Assembly: GCA_012064415.1 (NCBI GenBank)
Contig: SSNU01000153.1
Coordinates: 1 to 64,000, forward strand
Origin: Gyrodactylus bullatarudis
Taxonomy: Eukaryota; Platyhelminthes; Monogenea; Gyrodactylidea; Gyrodactylidae
Length of the DNA: 64,000 nucleotides
Reading direction: 5' to 3'
Position 1 is the first letter of the stretch, and each line of letters opens with the position of its first letter. Below the pieces are notes generated by a model that was given only the letters and a program-made list of their open reading frames with translations, ran no database searches and was not told the DNA's origin. Below, piece by piece: positions 54,770 to 64,000 of this stretch. Made by a program: the position numbers and the translations under genes.

Positions 54770-55490
54770 TAATCATATTCGAGTTCTTGATGAGAAAATT
54801 GAGATTTCCTAGATAAAGATCATGAGTTTCATTTTGACTGCCTTCAACACTGGATTCCCTACTTTAAATGGAGGAAAAAACTCTGAAAAGAAATATATTT
54901 TTATGAAAAATATGGTCATTTTACAAATTCCCATTTGGCGCCAAAATTGGGCTGAAATTTTTTATTGAATTAAAAGTGGGAGGCTGATCGAAAGAGTTTT
55001 TTCGGTATCAAGATTAGATAATAAAACTGTATAGCAACGTCAAATTATCTACAGTTTCTCCATTTTCGAGAGATTTTGAATTATTGAAATTTCATTGATT
55101 TTCAAGTGATGAAAATGATCAAAAAATCGAAATTTCACTCCCAAACGATAATGTGACTATGCATAAGATCAGATTCAGTTGAATTGATTTTCTTGTCCAA
55201 TCCTGATCCTGAAAAAAACTCTTTCGTTCACTCTACCACTTTCAAATCAACAAATATTTTCAGCTGAAAGTTCGAAAAAATTGGATTTTGGCGCCAAATG
55301 GGAATTTGAAAAATGACCATATTTTTCATAAAAATAGCTTTATTTCGAATTTTACTCTTCAACTGGTGAAAGTGGGCAAGATGAGTAGGATTCGAAAAAA
55401 TCTTCAACAAATTCGAATTCTTGATGAAAATATCGAGATTTCTCTAAAAATCGTAGATTCCCAATTTTATATCAATTAGCTTTATATTTC
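54770..55490. repeat. Foldback FB1, copy F
   Basis: The left block (AATATGGTCATTTTACAAAT, CATTTGGCGCCAAAATTGG) and right block (GATTTTGGCGCCAAATGGG, AGTGGGCAAGATGAGTAGGA) are inverted. The right end reads GATTCCCAATTTTATATC then AATTAGCTTTAT. The frames at 55288-55479 and 55228-55410 are arm sequence. Confidence 0.75.
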
Positions 55491-56488
55491 GTCAGAATAC
55501 TTTTATAATTAGTGTTCATTCTTAATTATAATCATATGACAATAATGAGCTCTAATATATATATTAATGACAGGAAGTGTTAAGTCTATCAAGAAGACGA
55601 AGGAGGAACATAATGGGATTACTATACTTGAGAAGTAGATACAAATCCTATTCTCTAATTCACAATGAACAATGTTACATTATAAAGAGTTTTTTTCCCT
55701 TTTTCTCTACCCATTATTATTTTATTATTCTTGCCGCAAGGGAATTGTTTGTTTATGCAGACACGACTTTGTGTATATTTGAATCTCGAAGCTAGTACTT
55801 TTTAGAGAATTTAAGTAACTATTCGAATAATACTGAAAAAATTCCAGTAATTTCATCATTGATACACAGAGAATAAATATTTTAAGAGGAATTATTTCGT
55901 TAATAAAATTCAAGATTTTTAAAAACCTTTTCGGATCCTTAGATATGCCTTTATAATTAAAAACTTTATCAATTCTTCAACCAAAAGAGAAACATGGGTA
56001 TCGAAATTTACTGATTTTTGTCATTGCAGAAAACCCTGTAACTTATTCAAAGTATATGGCTTAATAAATTCCCGATGAAAAAATGAAACATACTAAATTT
56101 GAAAACAAAAAAAAGGACATACTAAATCTGAAATTACTTTTTATTCACTCAGGTAAAAAGACCCACTAAATTTGAATTTTCAATTTAAAAACATACTAAT
56201 TCTGAATAAACAAGCCTTGGACTTATTAGTTTTGCAAATGTCTTCAATAAAATATAAAGTTGGCTCCTAACTTCAGCTTAATTTTACACTTTGAGAGAAG
56301 AATATTGAGCGTAATTTGGATCCAGTTAGCCTTTAAGGCCTATATTTAACATTTAAAAAATAGTCTAAAATTTGGTATATTCTAAGATCTGGATTATTAA
56401 TCTTTTTTGAGAAATTCATCATCATTATGTAGAAGAGACTTTTCGATTTCCTGATTTCTTTTCAAATTTTATTTCAACTTAACCTAAT
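55491..56488. other. Non-coding interval with degenerate phrase repeats
   Basis: Bases 56090-56240 carry repeated phrases (ACATACTAAATTTGAAAAC, ACATACTAAATCTGAAAT, CCCACTAAATTTGAATTTTC, ACATACTAATTCTGAAT). No gene. Confidence 0.4.
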
Positions 56489-56690
56489 CAATGATTAGTA
56501 ATCATTAGGCTAGGGTTTTTTTTCTCCGAACAACTCACGAGAGGACTTACTTTTCTGATAAATTCTAGTACTTAGAACATGTTTTGCATATTTTTAAAGC
56601 GTGAAAGTCATTCTCCATTATGTCATTGCCCATTTTTCCCACAATATCCCACGAACATGATAAAATAACGAAATTAACCATGAAGCACCT

Positions 56691-56845
56691 TGATTTGACT
56701 GTAATTGAGACTTGAACGTGAGAGAAGACTTGAATATATGATTTATTAAAACAATTACTTAAACACAATGATACTGATAACTGGTTCATAGTTTTAAACC
56801 GTGAGCGGTAAATCAAACATATAACTAGAACACATATTCAATGCA
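56691..56845 (-). repeat. 3' LTR
   Basis: 155 bp, reading TGCATTGAATATG...GTCAAATCA on the minus strand. It contains the pol stop codon (TGA, 56840-56838). Confidence 0.95.
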
Positions 56846-59800
56846 TCCCCCCTTCGTACTTTGGGTTTGGATGCCTGCCTCTTTTACTACGCCTTAATTC
56901 AACCACAGGAGGTGTCGTTGGCTCCGATGCTGATGCAGGTAATTTAGGTTCTGTCACCTCGACTACTTCATCTGGTTTGCGATAGATGTCCGCTTTGTGG
57001 AAAAGTCGGCCCTTATCATTACATACCGTTGTATCCTCTACTCGAGGAATGACTTCTGCCTGAGGCTGCCTTTTCTCTCTCGGGGCCAAAACACCGGACT
57101 CTGGCCAACTCATATCCTCCGTCCTGAAAAGTACTGGTTCCACGTAACTGGTGACCCTACGACCGAAATGCACGTCCGCTGGGATAGAGCCCTTGGAGCT
57201 GGGCCTAAAATTCCAGAACTGAGAAAACCTCTCACACAATTCTTGACTAAGTTGCTTGTACGGCTCGTTGCAAGAAAAGTAATCCTTGGCTGCCTTTACT
57301 AATACCTCTGCTCTACCGTTTGACTGGTGATGACCAGGGGGCGTGAAAATCCACTTTATTTTGTTCATTTTTACCAAATCCTGAACCTGAGCCGATGCGA
57401 AGTTTCTTCCATTATCCGTGACACATGACTTTGGCACCCCTTGACCTTTACAGATATTTTCCACAAAACGACATGCCGATGCTGCTGATTGATCTTTAAG
57501 TAACGAGACCCAGACCCAATTGGAGAAAGCATCTACACCGATCATGAACTCTTTTCCATTCCAGAAGCCAACATCCAAATGAACCCTTTCCAATGGCTCT
57601 GACGGTTCAGCCCAGGCTTTCAAGGCCTGCTTTTGCCTCACATTTGAATTTTTTATGCAGGTAACGCATGAATTGCAGAACTTGACAATGTCTTTGTGCA
57701 TGCCCGGCCACCAATATAAATTCCTGGCCCATTCCTTCATTTTAGCAATGCCTGGATGGCCTTGATGCGCATGTTGCAGTGCCTTGACCCTTAATTCTCT
57801 TGGAACAACCACTTGTGTGCCCCCTACCAATAAACCTTCTTCGATAAACAAGTCCTCTTTTGCACATGTGAATGGAAGCATGGTCTCAGGTAAACTTTTG
57901 GGCCATCTTTTCACAATATATTTCATTAATAACATAATTTCTTCATCTTTAGACGACCTTAATTCCTTTTCCAGAACATTCGTCTCTGCTCGAGATACTC
58001 TGTTAAGAACCTGGCACGCACAGTCAATCTAACTCTCTTCCTGAATGCTCGTCAACCTCGAATAAAGATCCGGTAACACGTTTTCCTTGCCTTTGACGAA
58101 CTCTAACTTGAAACGATACTGCCCCAGATTCATTTTCCACCTGCACAACCTCTGGTTAACCGTCTTGCCCACTGATTTGGGATTCAAGATATACGTTAGG
58201 GCCTGATGATCAGTCCTCAGAGTGAATTCTCGACAACGTAGGTACTTATGGAACTTGCCCACACCAAAGACAATTGCTAGAGCCTCCTTGTCCGTGACCG
58301 AGTAATTCTTTTCATGCTTGTTAAGCTTGCGACTGACCACGTCAACTATCTCGTTCGGCCCGTGTGAGAGAACTGCAGAAATGCCCGCCGTGGAAGCATC
58401 TGTTGACAGCCACAGCTCTCTGTTTTGGTCATAAGCAGCGATGGAGCCCTTAGATATCTCGTCAATGATTTCCTTTAGCACCTGAGAGTCTTCCGTTGAC
58501 CAGCACCATTCGGAAGAAGCTTTAGTAAGGTCATACAAATGCGCCGTCTTCGGACCAAAATTCTTATTGAACACATCATATTCTCTGATCACAGACAAAT
58601 AACTTAATAATTCTTGCTTGTCAGATGGCATCTTTAGGGCCTTGAACCTGACAATTTTTTCTGGATCTGGCAGAAGAACTCCATTGGATATGACATATTC
58701 TAGATACTTAACAGTTTTTTTACTTATTTGACTTTTATTTTCGTTGACTTTAAAACCAAACTTTTCCAAAAGTTCCGATACCTTTTTGTATGCAGCATCA
58801 TGATCCTTCTCGTTGCCAGCACCAATGATGATATCATCCTGGTATGCCCGAACTCCTTTAATATCCTTGAAGAGTCTGTCCATTACACTTTGAAACATAC
58901 TGGGAGCTGTGGAAATTCCAAATTGAAGAACTTTAGAATTGAAATACCCCATGTGGGTGGAAATGGTGGTGTACTTTTGACTCTCTTCGTCCAATGGAAT
59001 CTGCAGATAAGCGTCCTTGAGATCCAAGACACTCATAACTTTACAACTGCCAAGATCTTGCAGAATTTTCAAAATAGTTGGCATGCAGTATGCCTCTGAA
59101 TCAATGAACTTATTTAACGTAAGACTGAAATCCGTGCATAGCCTTAGCGGACGACTGGAGCCTTCTTTTTTAAACACAGTAACAATAGGGGCAGCTACTA
59201 TGGGATCATATACTTGATACAGGTTACCATTCTTTACTTGAAACTTTATTTCATCCTCCACAAGACCTTTAACCGAAAATGCTAATTTCCTAGGAGCATA
59301 GCACATCCCCGTGAACGAGAATCCTTCCTTAATCCTGAATGATGCGATGATCGCCGTGGCCACAATTTTGAAAGGACTAGCGAATTTGACCATCCCTAGC
59401 CTCACCGCGTCTGCGCAGCTGAGAAGCGGCGCCTGGTCTTCTTTTAAGATTACCACATTTGTACGGATGGATGTTCCTTCAAACTTAATTTTCGCTCCTA
59501 AAATTTGACCAATAGTTCGTACTTGATTGGAGTTGAAATCCAGAAACGGTTTTGCCTTTGTGACCTTATCCTTAGACCTAACATAACAAGCTGGCAATAG
59601 CGTGGCCTGCGAGCCTGTATCAATGAGGAACTTAATAACTATACCGAAAACTTTAACTTCAACGTAATACAAATCATTATTTTCATTAGAAAGGACTTTC
59701 AAAACTTTATTAATAGACTTTATCTGAGACTTTAAAACGAGGCCCTCGTCAGATGAGCTTGACGAGTCAGCTTCATTTCGGATCCTTAACTTGTTGGTGT

Positions 59801-59900
59801 GATAATTGTAGTGCGAGTGCCCCAACTTCTTGCAATGGCTGCACTTGACATTTCTCACATTTGCTAGACAATCTCTCCCTTCTCTCCACACCTGAAGCAC
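56838..59900 (-). pseudogene. pol: gypsy pol: protease, RT, RNase H, integrase (one in-frame stop)
   Basis: The frame from 59900 gives the second nucleocapsid knuckle (CSHCKKLGHSHYNYH, last Cys replaced by His), protease FLIDTGSQAT (about residue 91-100), RT with MSVLDLKDAYLQIPL and active site YQDD (353-356), and RNase H with LSTDAS (Asp 501) and LRTDHQAL. A TAG at 58031-58029 interrupts the same frame, which then runs through the linker to integrase: HHCC finger (HAHQGH...CNSCVTC), catalytic D, D, E in HLDVGFW, VTDNGRNF and GRAEV. The C-terminus KYEGGMH ends inside the LTR. RT type is closest to metazoan Ty3/gypsy groups such as K02A2.6-like; clade uncertain. Confidence 0.93.
56846..56855 (-). 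promoter_or_regulatory. Polypurine tract
   Basis: GAAGGGGGGA on the minus strand, immediately before the 3' LTR: the expected primer site for plus-strand DNA synthesis. It is also coding (E-G-G-M). Confidence 0.85.
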
Positions 59901-60395
59901 TCCAAGGTTGCTGACATATTTTGCCTTTTTGGGCTCGGCCTACGACCAACCCTGGTGAACACTTTATTTACACTGTCTCTGGCCCTTCTGATGATCGCCT
60001 CCTATCAGTCTGCTAACCACAATGCTATAATCGTTCTAATCGATTGTTCTAAGCTTGGACTCGACCAAAAGGAAAAACTCCTGATAGGACAAGGATCCTT
60101 GCTCCAGCGCGAAAAGCTTCTCCCAGATCAGCTTCGCGTTCACCTCTTCCTTAAACTTTAACAGTAGAACGTCCTTGAAAGACTGAAAAGACTTTTTCTC
60201 CACCACATTCATCGGAAAAACTTTAAGCACCAGGTCAAAACTTCCAGGATTGAGCGTCTCAAGCCAGTGGTTCACCATGTCAGCTTCTTCAGGAGCGTGA
60301 ACAAACTTGAATGTGGCCCATTTCCTTTCGAATCTGAAAAAGTACTTTAAGAGCTCCTGGTAGCTCCTGGGAATATCAGATTCCCATGTCGCCAT
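59870..60395 (-). pseudogene. gag: gypsy gag (broken)
   Basis: It starts at ATG 60395-60393, whose A is the last base of the 5' LTR. MATWESDIPRSYQELLKYF and RFERKWATFKFVHAPEEAD begin a capsid-like region. The frame stops at 60038-60036. Downstream a second frame reads RRARDSVNKVF and ends with the first nucleocapsid knuckle ECFRCGEKGE (59903-59881). A further shift is needed to join the pol frame. Gag is short even allowing for the breaks. Confidence 0.8.
60379..60394 (-). promoter_or_regulatory. Primer binding site overlapping the gag start
   Basis: TGGCGACATGGGAATC directly follows the 5' LTR on the minus strand. TGG matches a tRNA CCA end; the tRNA is not certain (TGGCGAC starts occur in tRNA-Arg-primed gypsy elements). 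The gag ATG reads into it. Confidence 0.65.
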
Positions 60396-60549
60396 GATTT
60401 GACTGTAATTGAGACTTGAACGTGAGAGAAGACTTGAATATATGATTTATTAAAACAATTACTTAAACACAATGATACTGATAACTGGTTCATAGTTTTA
60501 AACCGTGAGCGGTAAATCAAACATATAACTAGAACACATATTCAATGCA
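60395..60549 (-). repeat. 5' LTR
   Basis: Identical by eye to 56691-56845. Followed directly by the primer site. Confidence 0.95.
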
Positions 60550-60790
60550 CACCTCTTGATGATAATATTACTATTTTAGTGATTGCTTAGTAAAAGTCAA
60601 TTGAAAATTGAGCGGCGATTTAAAATTTTTGGAATTTTAAAACCGAATGACATAATGGAGAATCATTTTCGACACATTTTTCAAAATAATACTTAGAATT
60701 TATAGTTCTATCAGAAAAGTTGGTCCTAACATGAAGTTAAAAATTTCACCCTAGCCTAGTAATCATTAACTGACTTCCATCTTCCTATAT

Positions 60791-62040
60791 ATAATTCGAT
60801 AGATCTCCTTGATTGTTGGACCAAATCTTGATAAAGCCCAAAGCTCTAATTTTCTATAATTCAATTCAATAGAGGAAAAAAAGGGGAAATAACTTGCGGC
60901 AAAATGTAACATTAGTCTTTTTCTTTCGGATGGAGAATATTCATTCTTCTAAAGTGCCTTGGTCAAAAAGCGATACACTGAAGGGGAAATTGTATATATA
61001 AAAAATATATATATTACTCTCTGATTGCTTTGGAAATGGAAATTTTGAAAAATGAGAAAGAATTGATCTCATTTTTTAATTGAACGAGAAAATCCGAGTC
61101 TTTTGTACAAATGAATCTTGAAATATCTTTTACACAGGAGAAGATGGAAAAAATTTATCCTCTTCGTAGAATATACTTCAATCATACAATTCTTTTAAGA
61201 GAAATCTATTTCATACTTTTGAATGAAACTCAATCAAAATTTCCTAATGTTTCGGAAGAAGGATCAAAGTCTCATAAATGTAGGAATCTAAATGAATCAT
61301 TTTTCATTCAAGCCTTAGAAAATAATTCGTTTATCGCTTGAATATAAATTTTTGTTTTAAATGTTTCTTTTTAAAAAACAATCATACCCGTAAGATTCAA
61401 ATATGCAATCTGCTAAATTTGAGAGATAGATGAAATTTGGATTTTAAAATTTTAGACTTAAAAATAGGTTTTTTCGAAAGCTTTCTTCTTAATCGAAGGG
61501 GGCTTCTTAATTTAGATTTCAAAAAGTCAGATTCGATTTCTTCGATATTCAAATTAATTCTAAGCCATTGATCCATGTTTTTTTGAGACATTCAAGCCTT
61601 TCAGGACCAGGGGTTAAAATTTGTACTACAGTTTACAACCAATGTACGATGGAGAAAAAGCTTTATTTTGACAAAAATTTCTTCAATACATCATTTTTAT
61701 ACGGCATTTATTTCTCATTTTTCCTCTAATCAATATGTACAAATTTGTATGATAAAGAAATTTTGATTTGAGATCTGAGTTAGATTATACACATTATATA
61801 TACACTCTTGTTCTAACAAATTTCTTTGTGCTTTTATATATATTCACCAACACATATTTGTATTGTTTATTTTTTCTTATGTTTCATCCTCATTCTCTTA
61901 TTCCTAATCTTCTTATTACAAAAGAATGAGATGCTCTTTCCTAATGTGCCTTGTCTTCTCCCTTTTCTGAATGTACGGAATTGAAAAGAAATCTTTTTTT
62001 TCTACCCTCTCTGTATTCTTTCGAAACAATGAATGCGAAT
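60791..62040. other. Non-coding interval
   Basis: AT-rich, nothing recognised. The frames at 61111-61341 (+) and 61397-61591 (-) have no identifiable content. Confidence 0.4.
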
Positions 62041-62319
62041 GGGACAGTTTAAAATTTTACTTTTGAGAATCTATTTCGTTTGAGACGGGTCCAAGAGACC
62101 CTGGTGATACACGGGAAAAGGGAAAACAGGGTGTGTTCTCGCACACTTTCAATTGAGAGTATCTGTTTCGAAAATTTATCACTGCGGTTGCAGAAAAATG
62201 TATGAAAATCTAGATAGTGTGGGGTCACTTTTACAAATTAATAAGAAAAAATCTGAAAATAATTTTGAAGTAAAATGTGTATGTTGTAGAATTTTGAATT
62301 AGCGCCAAAATCCCATTTT

Positions 62320-62600
62320 GTAGAGATTTTTCGAAACATTCCATTCACGTGTAAAAGTTGACGTCCTATTTTTCGATCATTATTACTGCCTAGAAATTCC
62401 TCAAAAAATGAAAAAGGATAATTGGTTTCTTTGTCTATTGATGGTCCAGAAAAATAACATTACATACCTTGAAATCAACAAAAATGTTCAACACAAAGTT
62501 TTAAAGAATGTAAGAATCGCACCAGCTCGAAATTTAAAATGACTTCCTACTCAAATCAGGAAAAGTGTTCCTTTTAAATTGGTTACCGAAAACCTGCTGA
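62320..62600. repeat. Foldback FB2, partial copy
   Basis: The blocks CACGTGTAAAAGTTGACGTC, TCGATCATTATTACTGCCTA, GGTCCAGAAAAATAACATT and AATCGCACCAGCTCGAAATT match 12421-12730 and 14160-14300. One-sided. Confidence 0.55.
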
Positions 62601-63093
62601 ACTTTTAAAGTTCCCAAGGTCTATCGAATTGAAAAATGGATAGAGTTAAATTTCAGACAATTAATTAGTTTAGCTTCTTTAATTTCAATTTATCAATTCT
62701 GGGCCGTTAATATAAAATTTAATTTAATATCAAAACAAATCATAGTCACGACAAATAAGATCGGAAGCAACAAGCTAAACATGAAATTTTCATGATAAAA
62801 AAGATGAAAGACAGAAGATTTTTAGATGCATATTTTATTTGGGAGAAATTTTAAATATTTATAAGAAATCACACAAGTCTGGGAAAGAATATTTTTTCCT
62901 TCATGATGATGAATTTAATAAATTGTTACAAACATTACTATTGAGTTTATAGATATTTTATCCAAGATCAACTTTATTCTCACTTCTCGCCATAACTTTA
63001 TAATGATTACATTCCCAATAAAGGGAGTTTTTTTTAAATAATGAAATGAAATAAAAAAATATACTTGGCATAGATATCAAAAATAAACAGAAA
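62601..63093. other. Non-coding interval
   Basis: Nothing recognised upstream of the LINE 3' end. Confidence 0.3.
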
Positions 63094-63665
63094 TTAAAAG
63101 TATTTAGAAAAAGTTTTTTTGTCAAGGTTTGTGAATCTAGTAGAAATATCGTTGAAATAAGATGGTATTCTTTCAAGTAGATTGACATGCTTCATTTTGT
63201 TGATAAATTTGGGATTGATTCTTTTGGGTCTATTACAAGTGCTGGCAATTACATCGGCTCGATTCCATAAGGTGTTTATTATCAATCTGGCTAGGCGTCG
63301 ATGACGTAGCAGATCATTTCTGAGTGGTCCAAATGGGTGTAAACGGCGGAAAAATTAGTGAAATCTTTTTTGGATTAAATCTAGACTGAGGCGCTAATTG
63401 CAGATAGATTCCAAATTGGAGAACGATACTCAACAATTGATCTGGCGTAAATCTTGAAAAGAAGAGCTTTAAGTGCAGCAGTTTTTGCTAATTTAGAGAT
63501 TTGAAGAGTTCTGCTTGCAAATAAATAGGTAATTTTTTGATATGAGAGTCAAATTATCGTAAATTACTCCGAGATCCTTAACTAGTTCTCTCCTAGGAAT
63601 AATATTATGGTGATGCTTTAATTCAAATTTTTCTATCTTACAAAATTCTACAATATTTCAGCACG
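63094..63665 (-). pseudogene. LINE C-terminal fragment (CR1/jockey-like)
   Basis: From high to low: RRELVKDLGVIYDNLTLISK, FASRTLQISKLAKTAALKA and LLFKIYARSIVEYRSPIWNL, matching the copies at 30.3 and 46.4 kb, then frame changes and LLRHRRLARLIINTLWNRAD, KRINPKFINKMKHVNLLERI to 63094. Stops and shifts make it inactive. The palm domain is not seen. Confidence 0.8.
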
Positions 63666-64000
63666 TTGTAGGAAAATAATCTATCCCAATTCGGATGCAG
63701 TAGACGTTGAAGTCTCCAAAGCGTTAATGCCCTTAGGAAATTGTGTCAGTATATAAATATTTTCATTCACGAATCTCTATTTTTAAAACATAGATTTTAA
63801 TATATAAATACAGGATTTTAAAAATGATAGAGATAACCATATTGCTCTAAGACTTTTTCACAAGAATGAACTCTATTTCAGATATACTTATCAGCTTGCT
63901 ACATGTAATTTATAATATAAATTTTATTCACTTAGCTAAAAGACTTTACTTCGAATAATCATTGGTATAAATTTTATAGTTTGTAACTAACTGTCATCAA
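63666..64000. other. Non-coding interval at window edge
   Basis: Nothing recognised. Confidence 0.3.

Larger units (their letters stand above)
56691..60549 (-). mobile_element. Ty3/gypsy LTR retrotransposon, compact and recently inserted
   Basis: 3859 bp, minus strand. The LTRs 60395-60549 (5') and 56691-56845 (3') are identical by eye, 155 bp, TG...CA. Target duplication CACCT is at 56686-56690 and 60550-60554. The order gag, protease, RT, RNase H, integrase is that of Ty3/gypsy. Identical LTRs mean a recent insertion, yet gag has a stop and frameshifts and pol has one in-frame TAG, so it was either copied in trans by an intact relative or damaged very recently. Confidence 0.95.
56489..60790. 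mobile_element. Inverted-repeat element split by an LTR retrotransposon
   Basis: The left part 56489-56690 and right part 60550-60790 are inverted counterparts: AGGCTAGGG, ACTTTTCTGATA, TTCTAGTACTTAG versus its inverse, and GATTCTCCATTATGTCATT. With the retrotransposon and its CACCT duplication removed they form a palindromic element of about 440 bp, older than the insertion. Confidence 0.7.

Noticed and set aside
57784..59508. Plus-strand frames at 56997, 57784, 58728, 59017 and 59311
   Set aside because: They are antisense shadows of the gypsy pol coding sequence.
62080..62130. GGGTCCAAGAGACCC hairpin with nearby GGGAAAAG
   Set aside because: A simple hairpin without ribozyme core or repeat copies in the window.

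Overview
The window is AT-rich eukaryotic nuclear DNA from an invertebrate animal. The evidence is spliced genes with GT-AG introns, a protostome-type calmodulin, a tectonic gene and a TipE/KCNMB-like channel subunit, embedded in a dense, mostly decayed transposon landscape. Long AAT/TA/GT-rich non-coding stretches suggest an arthropod, possibly a mite, but the sequence does not prove this. There are no operons, bacterial genes or CRISPR arrays. A 794-base run of N is an assembly gap.

Genes sit mainly at 34-49 kb. Calmodulin (minus, 42005 to 34393) has five coding exons. The first is only the ATG and the last only 29 nt, behind a roughly 7-kb intron full of microsatellites and transposons. 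A tectonic gene (plus, 42625-44431) starts head-to-head 620 bp away; its best model needs two introns of only 25 and 28 nt. One exon of a TipE/KCNMB-like membrane protein lies at 48112-48468. A few weaker exon candidates (6254-6419, 31861-31910, 50411-50650) are listed at low confidence.

The remainder is mobile DNA. (i) CR1/jockey-like LINE fragments lie at 0.4-1.1, 13.9, 16.8, 29.9-30.8, 46.1-47.3 and 63.1-63.7 kb. (ii) Penelope-like (PLE) fragments with reverse transcriptase and/or GIY-YIG domains lie at 4-5, 15.6-16.3, 22.1 and 35.6-36.3 kb. (iii) A young, compact Ty3/gypsy LTR retrotransposon (56691-60549, minus) has identical 155-bp LTRs and a CACCT target duplication, and sits inside an older inverted-repeat element. 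(iv) Foldback palindromes share termini ending like CATATCAATTAGCTTTAT. (v) There are piggyBac-type (TTAA) and mariner-type (TA) MITEs.

The most interesting system is a set of seven type-I hammerhead ribozymes in two sequence families. Family 1 is at 59, 7223, 9415 and 49128; family 2 is at 15589, 35605 and 36273. Stem I covaries between copies. A second covarying pairing joins the 5' flank to loop II. Family 1 copies lie just after a TATA box; three of the four also have a CCAAT box, and three are followed 30-36 nt after the cleavage site by an ATG opening a short frame with the shared pattern M-x-x-(x)-S-Q-Q. In family 2, the 36.3-kb copy sits directly downstream of a PLE GIY-YIG remnant with a CCAAT box and TATA box, and the 35.6-kb copy is its inverted partner.
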